64,000 nucleotides of DNA from Zeugodacus cucurbitae (Eukaryota > Arthropoda > Insecta > Diptera > Tephritidae). The stretch lies in NCBI RefSeq assembly GCF_028554725.1, contig NC_071668.1, forward strand, positions 57,021,732-57,085,731. Direction: 5' to 3'. This document shows positions 37,290 to 49,530 of the stretch, piece by piece; position 1 is the stretch's first letter, and every line of letters starts with the position of its first letter. Below the pieces are notes generated by a model. The model worked only from the letters and a program-made list of their open reading frames with translations. It did no database searches and had not been told where the DNA came from. The position numbers were made by a program, and so were the translations under genes.

Positions 37290-37800
37290 AGCCAGTGAAG
37301 ACGCAAACCCCTTAAAATGGATGCCCATGACACTGAAGTGACAACGAAGCGCATTGTCAAATTCGCACAGACAACTAATTTATAATCGGGACAGTTCAAT
37401 TGGTTCTCCGTAGTCTAGCGAAAGCTGAACAATGAAGAAGAAAGTATCTCGATGTCTGAATTTCACCTTCTTCCATGCAAATTTGGGAACTTGCATTCGT
37501 CAGGATATTTAGCCTCACGACATGTAGCCCCATCGGTAAGAACTCCTATCACTACGTAGAGCTAAACCTAACTAAAAGCAAATAAGTCAGTAAATCTCCT
37601 GCGATCCACCTTAGGTTAGAATGATCTCGTAGTGACACTGGTACTGGTCGATGTCCAACGCCTACTGTGTTCATTCGACAAGCACTGATCCAACCCGGTG
37701 GAGTAGGAAGATAGTGGGGCAACAGCTTGTTCCCATTCAACTTGGGTGCCCATCGGCTTTGCCTGGGACCCAAACGAGTCTTATATTAAAGTAGCTAGAA
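37290..37800 (-). mobile_element. LINE 3' remnant (RNase H to C-terminus), different subfamily
   Basis: On the minus strand, broken fragments read FGSQAKPMGTQVEWEQAV, then SSYSTGLDQCLSNEHSRRWT, then F*PKVDRRRFTDLLAFS*VQ and VVIGVLTDGATCREAKYPDE. The WPKVDRxRSxDLL...GxLTGH order is characteristic of the end of the RNase H domain and the tail of R1/Jockey/LOA-type ORF2 proteins. Stops and frame changes are frequent and no RT domain is present. The subfamily differs from the copies at 51.4 and 59 kb by sequence. Confidence 0.55.
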
Positions 37801-40800
37801 GCTAGGCTAAAGAGGCTAAATACTTCTTAACTGTGAAGGAACAGTCAGCGAGCTTATCCCTAGATTCGACAATTTTCACGAAGGGCATGTCCAAAATACC
37901 AATCGTGATTTTATTTCAAAATGCCTAAGTATGGATAAGCCGAAATTATACATATCAACGAAGCCCTTTGACTTCCTTTCCCAGATTGAATTAGGGCGAA
38001 AATAAATGGTTTTACCTCAATGCTTATTTTTTATATATAGAAGAATAGGAAATTCCAGCATTTTAAAATAAGTGGCAGCTATTTTTTCCATGCAAGCTGA
38101 GGGATAGGATAGTGATAGAAAATAGATCTTTCTAGCTCTGTAGTTTGCAAATCACAACTACGTTCTTAGGTGCCAGGCGCAAAATTCAATATGAGCTTAA
38201 GTACACGAGTAAACTCAGTATACGTAGCCCTCAAACTGAAAACATTTCCTTTCTATAGATGATAATAAAATACTATTTTATTTTTATACGAAATATTTTC
38301 AACGAAAACATATACTTTTCACAACTTCTCATTTGCCTTAAGAACACAAATATCCTTAAAAACCCCACGCTTAAATACCACAGCACACCTTTTGGAGGCT
38401 GCTGCTCAAAGCACACAAGGTAAATGCTCCTAAAATTATACACCGAAGCTACCACCTACAACCGCACAAATATGCGGCTGGAAAAGCAATATTAGGGTGT
38501 CAATGTTTGAAAATGCTAATTGAGCGAAAAGCGTAGCGTAGCGCCACAATACGAATACAAAATTAAACAACAAATCGCACGCACATTAACAAACGGCAGC
38601 GCAAAACAAGGCAGTATCACAACAACAACAACAATAGCACACGCATATTGAGTAGCACGCTGAAGGAAAAAATGCTAATTCAGCAGTGAGTTCGTGCGCT
38701 TTTCGAAACGCAACTCACGCCACAAGCTTGCCAAGCAAAAACAAAAACCTAACTTGCCGTTGGAGGCCTAAATGTATGCTACACCGACCAACGATCGACA
38801 GCAATGCTTTAGTATTTTATGCAAATAAGTTTGGCATATTCCCAGGCGGCATGATATTTCGAAATTCAAATTTCTTACTTTTCCTACGCACCGTTCTCTT
38901 TCTTACATTTTGCAGTGTTGCCAGTACGCTCCGTTTGTTATGCAACAATTCTACAATTTTTGTTTCATTTATTTTATTTCAACTACACTGTACTCACACT
39001 GCCACGCATATTAAATGCGCTCATGCCAAGTCTGTTTGTTGCGTACTTGGCTGTGTGTATGTATGCGCCTCGTTTGTGGCATGTTCATGTCGAAACCAAA
39101 ATCTCGCAATGGCATTAATCACAGGTGATTTTCGGTAAGCACCAGTGTTCGCTAACCGCATGACAAGCGGCCGGCGTTGCTATGTTGTTGGTTGAGTAGG
39201 CTGTCACGAAGGTGGTAGAGGGGTCTCCTTACTTTCCTCGTTGAGAGTGAGAGTGAAGGCGCTTAGCGACAGCCAACTAACAAAACGACACAGTCACCGT
39301 TATTTTATGTATATACAAGCGTACGCTTGTCACTGTTGTGCCGTTTTGTACTAAACGCCCAAATGTAGGCAACGTTTGATGCTGGCAGGGCAAACGCAGC
39401 CAACAGTCGCACCCCATCAGCTGCTGAACTTCGATTTGGCTTACATAAATACATATGACATTTACAGTTGTATTGTGTGAGCGTTTTGTACTCACACAGG
39501 CACTCACATACCGTGCGCTGTTATAAATGACGGACAGATTTTCATTTCCTGCACTTTTAATTTTAACATTTATTTTTCTTTGCGCAATTTTTATGCTTTT
39601 TCATTTGTGTTGAGCTTTCGAATGCATGTTTGTATGTGACTTACATATATATGTGGAAGTGTGTTTTTAAAGCCGCCACAAATCACAATCATTTGCAATA
39701 TGCCGCTCACAGTTTTGTCACAGTTGATGTTGTTGTATTTGTATGTTTTTTTCATTGTTGTTGTTGCATGTAATCACGTGTAACTTGTATGCGTGACTTT
39801 GACATTGCTTTGTTAAATCCTCTGCGGCGGCAAACATGCTGATTTAAATTGTGATGAATTATTTTGGGGGGGTGGGTTTGAAATATTACCGAAGGTGTTA
39901 AGGGCATAAATCTACAAATGCGCTCATTGCGGGTTGTTGGGGAATTATTTCACTAGCGAATTTCGTCGGTTGAGATACTTAGGTGATGGTAGCGCCATGG
40001 TAATTGTTTGCTTTATATACTAATCGTTGAAATTTTTGTGCGAGACCTTACTTGGTGGTGTTAACCCTTCTACGGTTTGTTTATGATGAATACACATTTC
40101 AAAAGTCGTGGTGAGTGGTGGATTTTTTGGGGATTGTAATAAAAAAATTACTGTTATGTAATTGAAAATTGTTTGCGGAAAAACATAAAAAGGTTGCAAA
40201 CTGTTCGGAAATTTGAAGCCTAAAAATTTTTAAATAAAATGCTTCAATACCAAGGATCGAAGAATGGCATATATATATATTTCTTATTCCTTTCAAAGAC
40301 CTAGAGATAGAAAAGTTTTTTAAGTAGGGTTGCCACAAAGTTGAAAATGTTTATTTGATTAAAATGATAAAATATTGTATAATAAAATAATTATTGCAGT
40401 TAGAAATATCGGATCAAGTCATTCTTATCAAAAAAGGAAGAATATGACTACGAAAAGTTCTTGTTGGGCAGTACTGGTTGGCAACCATATTTTAATATTT
40501 TGAGCAAAAAAAATATTATTTTAGCTATAGTAAACGCTTTTGTATAATATGAGTAAAGATATTTTTTAAAGATAAAATATATCGGAATAATCGGAAAGCT
40601 GGTTGAGAGAAAAAGAAAGTTTGGACCTATACTATATTTTCATAAGATTTAAGAGGAACATATTTCAGAAAAGGTTGCCATTTTCTTAATATTTCTTATT
40701 CAATGACATTAAAAAGCGTATAAAATATTTCAATACAGAGTTCGGCTAAATTGACTTAAGAATAAATCTGTCGTAGGTTACCAGAAGAAAAATTAATGAT

Positions 40801-41190
40801 ACAATATCAGTATCAACATATCATACCAAAGGGCATTTGTCAACACTGGAAATATTTTTAGTAAAATCAATAGATTCGAGAAACTCCAAAAAGTTATACT
40901 CTAAAAGGCATCTAGGACTAAGAGGGAAGGCTTATATAAAACAAACACGTTGTCGTACACCGTCTTAAAGATAGACCTCTTATAGAGAAACTGTAAAATA
41001 CAGGAACTCTCTTAGAGGACACCAATAAAAGTCGCTCATAATATTCGCTTGGCATATTGATAACTCAGCTTACTTGGACGAAATCGGTACTCTACCATGC
41101 TAACTAAAATATGTAAGATCTAGTCATTACTTGGTCTAGCTCCAATATACCTCTTATTAGGTATTTGAAACAACCGGTTTTCCAATCGGG
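37801..41190. other. Non-coding stretch; longest non-repeat frame is not credible as a gene
   Basis: A 150-codon frame at 38,686-39,138 overlaps another frame on the same strand and has no recognisable domain. One copy of CCMAAATGTAGGCAACG lies at 39,358-39,374. GTTGCCAC/GGCAACC motifs recur at 40,328, 40,480 and 40,675. The part at 40.3-41.2 kb is AT-rich without recognised content. Confidence 0.5.
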
Positions 41191-41194
41191 TAGC

Positions 41195-41765
41195 TACGAA
41201 AGTAGACCGATAGGCGCAGCAAACGACGAAATATTTTACCCGCACTTTTGTACGAGTCGAAATTATTAAAATTGACTACCGAAATTCGAGTCATTGGCCT
41301 CAACTTTAAGAGCGCCACGTCTAATTCATGGTCGTCATAATCGTCCTGTCAGATTGACACGAATTGGATGATATGGACTTGGACAATATGTGGTTCCAAC
41401 AGGACTGCGCCACAAGCCAAACAGCCAGTGTTACACTCGATTTATTGAAAATCAAGTTTGGAGAACGTGTTATCTCACGAAATTGCGCAGTCAATTGACC
41501 GCCTCTGTCGTGCGATTCGACGGCGTTAGACTATTTCCTGGCAAGTCTATGATCTATGCCAACAAGCCAGCGACAATTTATGAGCTTCGTACGGAAGTAA
41601 AATTACAGCAGTATCGGCCTATTTGTGCTTGAAAACCGTCGAAAATTGGGTTCAACGTCTGGACTTCTGCAAGCGTGCCCGTGGTGGTCATGCAAAATAT
41701 ATCGAGTTCCATACAAAATGCCATCGAATGTTTTTTCACAGGAATAAAGAATTTCATTATTGTAA
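41195..41765 (+). pseudogene. mariner-like transposase pseudogene, family B copy 3 (internal deletion)
   Basis: It opens with 'aaagtagaccgata' and AEI..IDYRNSESLASTLRAP.., then RHNRPVR, where sequence jumps straight to DELDDMDLDNMWFQQDCATS, i.e. from the N-terminal domain into the second catalytic region. It continues with LTKLRSQLTASVVRFDGVRL and YANKPATIYELRT and ends in LDFCKRARGGHAKYIEF. About half of the coding region, including the first catalytic Asp, is absent. It directly precedes a fragment of the dispersed hairpin-ended repeat. Confidence 0.85.
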
Positions 41766-41821
41766 TTGATTGCTCTTAATGAAAAACCCTTTATATTAGT
41801 TAATGTGTGTGTGTGTATTTT

Positions 41822-42025
41822 AACAAAATTAAATGAGCTTATAATGGATATAATGTAGCTTGGTGGCGAAAATGAGTGCATTCAGCCCAGGAATTTTCCC
41901 AGCCCTATACAAGACATTATGACGAATTTACGGACCGAATTGTGTGCTTAATAAAATTAAATAAATAAATTGCGAAAGTACAAAATATTCGGTTTCACAT
42001 GAACTTAGCTCTTCCTTAGCTTTTT
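41822..42025 (-). repeat. Dispersed hairpin-ended repeat, end fragment (copy D)
   Basis: It corresponds to the last ~200 bases of copy A (10,072-10,315): 'ggatataatgtagcttgg', 'aggaattttcccagccct', 'aaattgcgaaagtacaaaat', the decayed hairpin region 'attcggtttcacatgaac', then 'cttccttagctttt'. Same orientation as copy A. Confidence 0.7.
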
Positions 42026-43555
42026 AATATATGTATTTTAGCAAAAGTTTTAGCGTCCATTATCGTTATGTAATCTGCAGCTAGCAAAATATAAAAATTT
42101 GTAATCCATTTCTTTTAATTTCATAATCTTTTCTTGTATGTATATATATGTTTAACCTTCATCTTAACAATAATACCTATCTCTAGTGTACCTTCAGCAC
42201 CACATACAAATATATATGTACGTAAACACATATTGTTTATGTGCGCACATAAATTGATTAAAAATAACGAATTCACTTTGGCTGCCATCCTCGAACATAA
42301 GTTCCAATCAACAGTTCTAATATTTTCAGCAACGAAAATTGATTCGAGCTACGTGCTCAACGGTAAGTCTATAAATTTTCTAGCGAAAACATCTCACAAC
42401 CAATTTTGATAGCGAAAAAGCTTTGCAATATGAAACTACAACAACACCAATACTAGCAACGAAAAAAGGAAAATTTTGCACACAACGCACCCCAAGCGCT
42501 AGCGTGTCATGGCAGCCGTTGCTAAACAAACTCAATTTCCTACGCGTAAATCGCTTTAAACCAACGCACTGAGAGCTGTCATAAACAAATACATATAAAT
42601 ACATGCATAGATGTATGTGTATATGTATCTCTGAATTTGCACGACAAAATGCGTGTGTGTGCACTCAGGTGAACGCATGAAAGCAATTTCGCATGCAAAT
42701 ATATGTAGATATGTATGTATATGCGCTTACGCATGTGTGGAGTTGGCACACACACACACACACACATAAATATTTATATTTATTTTAATGCGGGATTTCT
42801 GCGTTTCCACTCCAAGCAAATAAAGTAGAATATTTCTTAAAATTGAATTTTCTAACAAGCAAACGCGCATAACTTCAATGCACGCGCAGTCACACACACA
42901 TGCATACATATGTATACCGTTATATCCGCATATTTATGAGTATTTATGCTTTTAGCAGACTTTTCGCGCCAACTCGCTGCCACTCAAGTATTTCAATAAC
43001 ATTGAATTGCTAGTAAAATATACAGCACTAGTGTACCGTTAAGCACAAGCACCAGCAAAACTTACATACATACATACATATATACCTACGAGTAAGGCAT
43101 CCACATTTGACATCACATCGTAACCGTTGAAGCGTTACTGCCTGACACTTACACCTGCTGTGCGCTTTAATGCCGAATTTCTTTGCGCTATGCGTCCGAT
43201 ATACATATACATATATCTTTACATATATTTGAGAAAAAAAATCAAATAAAAGTGTAGAGTGTGAAAATAGTAGCGCAGCAATTGCTGCCAGCAGTTGAAA
43301 TTCCATAAGTGAAAGCGCGCAGTGAAAGCTTGTGCTCAAGCCGTAAAGCTTGCATTTATTTACGAGTTGACTTAATGTTTTTGACTCGAGTTTTCGCTGT
43401 GCCGTGTCGTTTAATCCCTACAAAATGGAAATAACTTGAAATCCGCACGCGGCTGCAGTCATCCATAGTTACATATAATGTACGTGAGCAACAATGTGTA
43501 TGCGCATGTTACCTGTGAAAGCCCAGCGGAGAGTGGCTTCAAAACTCGTGTTTCG
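42026..43555. other. Non-coding stretch with TG/CA microsatellites
   Basis: No gene recognised. (CA)n lies at 42,747-42,767 and (CATA)n near 43,063-43,083. Several short frames on the minus strand are CA/TATG-rich and not protein-like. Confidence 0.5.
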
Positions 43556-43559
43556 GCTT

Positions 43560-44845
43560 TCATATTTATTACTTTATACCAGAAAGCAACCTCTCATCAA
43601 TCTTTTGATTCACTATATCGCTCATCAATCACACAATTGGACCATATCACAATATCCTCAAACATTAATACAATCAATTAATTATACCTGATCACATGTG
43701 TGATCGAAAAACTGTCAACCATCTGTTTGAAATATCCCAACTTGAAAGTTTCATTTCACTGCTTGAAACATTTCAATTATTTGTTTCCAAACCTATTCAA
43801 TCACGTGATTTAGCAGTTATAGTACTGAAACTCATCATACATGTCACGCTTAACAAGCATCTGATGGGAGTTTAGCGCACAAACTAAACAATTTAACATG
43901 AATTGAATCTTATCACCCAACTTGAAAGTAATCAAAAGTCCACTTATCAAATCCTTTTCAGGTTTTTTTTTATTAAACCTATTATCTGAAAACTATTATC
44001 AGTCATCAATTTATACCTTATCAATCAAACTATACTTCATGCTTAATATTATTTGTGTAATCGGACAACTTCACTCAAGTGACAGAAACCCTGTCATCGT
44101 ACATCTGATATTAATTTGACTCTCTGATGGCTTGAAATTCAACATCAATCATATGATTGATCTAGTTACATATCTTTTGTGATCTGGTTAAAACTTAATA
44201 TAATTTTATGCCAAGCCTATCATTAATCATCTGATTTACTCTCTTATATAGCTATATCTAGCTGATTCAGTCATCCTAAACACATTTTATCACCAATGTT
44301 ATAGTTAGTATTCAAGTTACTTGAGGACTAAAATCAGTCATGTCATTGGATCTAATCAGTAATGGGACAAGAACCCCATCATCAAACATCATTCAACACA
44401 AATATCTATACAGCGTCAATCCACAAAGAAGGCAGAAACATGACGTTGGAAAAATAAGTTTTCAATATTCTGATCTAACCGCACTGTGAACAATGAAAAA
44501 TCCCAAACCGAATGGACAACACTACTTAAAAAAATATTTTGCTTCAAAGAACTCGACAGATGCAAACTGAATCAGATTATACCTAATCAAGCGGAAAGTT
44601 GTGGTGATGAAAATATAAAAAGTTTAATACTTTTAAATATTAGTTTTATAAATATTTACAATTGATCAACTATAATTCATTTGTAATATTCAATAAGTTA
44701 TAATTAATCTGTAGTCATTAATCGTTTATGATTAAACGTTAGTGAATTATGAATATTAGTTACAATTAATATGTAGAGATAATTTATAATGGCACAGTTA
44801 TAATTAATCTGTAATTGCTAATCGATTATGATTTAGATTAATTTA
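43560..44845. repeat. Internally repetitive, palindrome-rich AT block
   Basis: The block is enriched in ATCA/TGAT dyads, including perfect palindromes ATCAATCATATGATTGAT (44,144-44,161) and AATCACGTGATT (43,799-43,810) and a near-palindrome GATCACA-tg-TGTGATC (43,690-43,705). 'cccaacttgaaagt' occurs at 43,738 and 43,918. At 44,697 and 44,797 a ~42-base stretch ('agttataattaatctgta' and following) repeats with a 100-base spacing. No coding capacity. This looks like an old, decayed tandem repeat. Confidence 0.55.
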
Positions 44846-47800
44846 ATTTAGATAATTATGTTTAGTCAGCGATGCATAGGCCTTTATTTATCAATAATTA
44901 TTATTGTGAATATAATATTGATTCGAAAAATTAATTCGTTGACGATGCTAAAAAGTCTTTCAAACACTTATTTTTACATGATTAATCCTGTGACCTACCT
45001 TGATGTATATATATGACAAATAACAAATTATAATATAAATTTGCACTCTACATTTTTTATATAGCAAATATTCCCCGCGAAATATTATAAGTACACATTT
45101 TCTCCCCTATTTCACTTTTATTGCTTTTGAATCTTCAAAAGGAAATATTGTGGAAAAATTGCAATCAATCAAGGATGTTGAGCGCACAAGCCAATTTATT
45201 GGATTTTCTACAGCCGGATATTGGAATGTGCACTTCATTTTACCGAGAACAATACAAAGTAGAAAGAAAGTGTTGGAGACTAACGCTCTTTAATATTATA
45301 GTACTCGTAAGTAAATAAACTCTTTAGCAAGAAAACACTGATTCAGGTCGCTATAATTTGTGATCTGATTAAATTTGTTAATACAAATAGAAATTGTATT
45401 GTATATTAAAATTAAACAGGAACAAAATTAACATTATAAGATTTTATACTTTTGTGGAAACACTCTCAACATAGAGGGTCCTTCCATGGTATACTTCCCT
45501 TAAAGCCAGTTAATACAATGTTCAAAATTTGAGTGGATTTCATCAGATGTCGTGAACTTCATGTTATTTTAGTTCTACGTTTTTTCTATAAGTTTCACAA
45601 GCGTGAGATAACGAACTGATGACGATTCGTCTAAAACATTTGTTTTGCTCAAGAATAAAATTTTTTTTAGAAATTACTGAGAACTATTTGAACTTTTCTC
45701 ACCGGGACTTATGTGAGAGAATGAGCGAAAAATGGCCAACGAGTTATTTGGGGTACCCAAACCCGGCAAAAAGATCTTCAATGGGTTCAAGCCTAGAACT
45801 AGTTGTTTTGAAGTGGTTAAAAAACTTCATATCTCCTTGTTTCAACAAATTTTTAGTTAAGAAATTTCTATTGAAAGAAATGGCTTTATTAGTCTACAAA
45901 TTTTATTGGTGTTTTTATAGAATTTCGGAGATATGGCCACCTCGTCTGTAAAGAGTTAAATTTCTCTTTTCTGAGCATAGCTTGGCTTGTTTCGAACTTG
46001 TCAGACGCTACTGATCATAGATAGACGAGACGTTTCTTCAAGATGAACGTATTATAAATTTGAAAATCTCGTTTGTTGTCGTACCCATTAATTCAGAAAT
46101 ATGCTTCAGCGCTGACAATTATTTGGCGGTAAAAAATTTAAATGTTGGGTTACCAATAACAAACGTCAATTTAAAGGTTCTATTGTCAGTTATCATGGTA
46201 TTTTGTCAAAACAAATTGAATATAAATATCTCTTTGACGGCTAAACCTCAAGGAAGTCGATTAACTATACTATTCTTGTAAGAAATATTTCAATATAACC
46301 TCAATTAATTGGGGTATTAAACTTTATATTATACATATCTAAAAGCAATTCGGCTACTTTCAACTTAACAATTAGAGTATTCTCATAGCTGTAACCACTT
46401 TAATTTGACACCCCAGATCATCTTCAGAAAACTTCTGAAAAATCTTAAATATTTATTGCCAATAAAATTTACTTTACTCACACATATACACTTGTTAGTT
46501 GGCTATATAAACTTTGGGTTCATATTCTAGATATCCCTAAGCACTACTTAAATAAAAACTTTACTCCCGCAATAACGGTAATAAAACTATAAAACAAATA
46601 AAACGGAACTTATAGTATAAGTAGCCAAATAAAATGCTTAGAAAATATCATGCGAGAAGTGCATAAAGTTATCGGTTATGAAAATCTGTCAGGATGTATG
46701 TATATTTGTAAATATAAGAAGGAAGTCAATGGAAGAAGAGAGTTTCATATTTCTGGCACTAACATATATTACTTCTTATATACATATATTTATGTATATA
46801 TAAATATAAGTATGTATATTTTGTCTTATTAGTCTTGAGCTCACTGTTTGTCTACCGAAAATTCGATTTCGTTTTTTATTATTTTCTTTCAAGAGTTGCC
46901 AGCTTGAAAATATTTTACACAGCAGACCGAAAAGTCAAGAGGTAGAGATCGTCAAGAGTGCTTGCGTTACCTTCAACGCAACAAAAATAAATATACTGAC
47001 AAACATATAGACGCATACATATATGCTTAAGTGTGTCCGTGAGGAGTCTCATATGACACAAACTCACACATATGAAATGCAGCCGCAGTAAATATCAAGA
47101 CAATCCTTTGTGGACCGGCCACTGCACAACAGGACGGCTTCACATGATATGCTATAATAATAATAACAGTTGAGAAAAAATATGATATAATATCTACATA
47201 TATATACATAAATACATGTATATATATATGTATATACGAGAGCGCAAAAATAAAAAAAAATCGGAATAAAAATATAAAAATAATAACAAAGTGAAAGGCA
47301 GCGTAATGCGACGCAGGAAGTGTAAAAAATAGTCACTTACGCCGACGACATGAAATGTGCACGTGTGCGTTGATATGAGTGAATGTGCGTGTGTATGTGT
47401 TTGTGACTGCATGCCACAGTCACCACCACCAACACATTGGCTGCCACTTTGTTGCACCGGAAATTGTTGTAAGGATATACGAGTGCGTTGTCGCGCGTCA
47501 TGTCAACGTCGTGCGGCATGAATGGCGTTGCCACACACCAACACACACTCGCAAACACGCACACATACAGACAACAATTCAAACACACATTTATGCGCGC
47601 AATGCAACTGCTGGCGTCGCTGAGTGCTTATCCTTGCAATTTCGTCGACTTTCGTCTGCAATCGCTTGGCTGCCGTTGACGAGGCAATGTGTCTCATTGC
47701 CAACTTGGTCTGGCTATTATTTTCTTTATCCGCACCCACTCAGCGTGTGCGGTGGCTGATGTGTGTTACTTGCTGATTTTGCGTGCGTGTGTTTGTTTTA

Positions 47801-48090
47801 ACGGCGTTTACTTTTCGTCTTATGAAAATATTTTTTTATATATTGATGCCAAAAATGCGTTCGTGTGCATAAAAAGTTGCAGCGAAATGTGAAAATTCAA
47901 TGTTACGTGTCTTTTGGGAGAAATGCAATATTATTAAAAACAGTGGGGGGTTAGCGAATGCGTTTTTGCAAAAAAACTTAATGGATTTTAAATTTTGGCT
48001 TTACATTTGAAGGGAACAGATTTTACATTTTTCTATCATTCAAAATTTTGATGGGAAATTTATTGTAATTAGAATTAATAAAATAATTTA
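44846..48090. other. Non-coding stretch without recognised feature
   Basis: No gene or element identified. A 110-codon frame at 45,619-45,951 has no recognisable domain. TA/TATG simple sequence lies at 46,770-46,815 and 47,195-47,240. The frames at 47.0-47.9 kb overlap on both strands in CA-rich sequence. Confidence 0.5.
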
Positions 48091-48093
48091 TTA

Positions 48094-48232
48094 TTAGGTC
48101 GTAACGGAATATTTTATGCTCTCGCAATTAATTTGTTTGATTTCATTAAAATAACACAAAATTTTATTCGTATATATTTGGCATAAAGTCTACTAGAATT
48201 ACGAAAGGCTAGATTATTATATAATCGTTATA
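48094..48232 (+). repeat. Dispersed hairpin-ended repeat, copy E, left part
   Basis: It matches the start of copy B: 'aggtcgtaacggaatatttt', 'atgctctcgcaatt', 'cattaaaataacacaa', then 'tatttggcat'. It breaks off at a LINE fragment and resumes at 49,112. Confidence 0.65.
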
Positions 48233-49111
48233 GAATCGTCAGCGGGAACCTGGGGCCTTAGAGCGAATATAATCATGTGGATGTACAGGACCGTTATTAG
48301 ACCAATTCTTACATATGCAGCATTGGTTTGGTGGCCAGCACTACAGAAACAATGTAATATCAGAAATATTCTCAAAGTAAGATTTCAAGAGTTACTTCCA
48401 GATAACGATACCCTCTAGACGAGAATGGAGAAGAGGCTTAGTAGGGTAGGAAGATACCATCTCATATACCATTAGGTTCAAAATGGACTGCTAAGTAGGC
48501 TTATACTCTTAACATTTCTTTTGCTATCCGGCTAGCATCTTCCAAGCGGAATTACTGTGCATAGAGAAGGACTGTGGAGCTCTATTGACTAACTATGAAA
48601 GCAAACATAAAGCAACAATATACACAGATAGCTGGGCGAAACTCCTGGCTTTGTCGTCGCAAATGACTCATTCCGGCATAGTCTAAAACTGCAAGAAGGC
48701 ATTGAGCTCACTCAAAAAGAAACTCTACCTACAACAACTACAGGCGAGTTGGCAAAGTCTTTCAAGATAAAACCGAGGCAGAGGTAATACCATGCCCGCT
48801 AAGATCAATCAGGCGAGAGCTCTATTCACAATTTGAACAATTAGCTGAGGACAGATGGAAAAATACAATCAAATGTAAAAAAATTAAACAGACTTTTCAC
48901 TTTCTCTGTGAATGCCCAGCCCAATCGCAGATCCGACATAGAATACTTGGAATCCATAAGGCATCCAGCCTTGAATGTATGTCTAGTAAAAGCATATGGG
49001 ACAGAAGTAGCTTCATCGAAAGCACAAAATGGTTTGTACGAAAAGATGAAACGGGATAGCAGTGTTAAATATAAAGATCTACGATTAGCGTCGACCGGAA
49101 GTTCCATATAG
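48233..49111 (+). mobile_element. LINE ORF2 3' part (connection and RNase H), LOA/R1-like, degenerate
   Basis: Plus-strand fragments read TWGLRANIIMWMYRTVIRPI, LTYAALVWWPAL (the post-RT connection typical of insect LINEs), then KATIYTDSWAKLLALSSQMT with the RNase H 'TDS' signature, then NCKKALSSL, and finally TFHFLCECPAQSQIRHRILG as the C-terminal tail. Stops and frameshifts are present. It sits inside a dispersed repeat copy whose two halves flank it, so it inserted there and was 5'-truncated. Confidence 0.8.
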
Positions 49112-49530
49112 CAGGTATATGGGGGCCAAAGGAAGTATTGACACGTTCTGGTCCAATTTTGGCACATTATTAAAAATAAAACATCTTCTCTGAATTTATT
49201 AAGAATATCTCAGTGGTTTACCGATACTTTCAATAAAAAATTAGCCACAAGCTATGAGATTCTCATTTGCGATATCTCTGGCCTTGGAAAGTTACCGTCT
49301 GATTTCGGCAATATTTACTATAGTACAAATGCAGTGTTTGTGAAAATATTTGTCCCGATATCTTAACTTGAGCTTGATTTATATATTTAAAGTCCACCAA
49401 CCAGATGGAATGCCAATCCGTAAAAATGGTTCATACTCAAATTCGTTGAAATTAGTCGAGTCCTGAGATATGGTATTTGACCCAAAAGTGAGCGACGCCA
49501 CATCCATTTTCCATAGTGTTCTAGTGTTTG
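49112..49530 (+). repeat. Dispersed hairpin-ended repeat, copy E, right part
   Basis: It continues the homology with copy B immediately after the LINE: 'aggtatatggg', 'aatatctcagtggtttacc', 'tttcaataaaaaattag', 'tatctctggccttggaaa', 'gtcccgatatctt', then 'gaaattagtcgagtcctgag' and 'gacccaaaagtgagcg'. It ends without the family's right terminus. Confidence 0.7.

Noticed and set aside
38686..39138. 150-codon plus-strand frame, the longest outside repeats
   Set aside because: Overlaps another frame on the same strand, is Cys/His/Ala-rich by composition, and has no domain, splice or start context.
45619..45951. 110-codon plus-strand frame
   Set aside because: No domain recognised and no flanking signals; consistent with chance.
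47379..47759. 126-codon plus-strand frame with overlapping frames on both strands
   Set aside because: CA-rich simple sequence gives HTHTHT-type translation; not protein-like.
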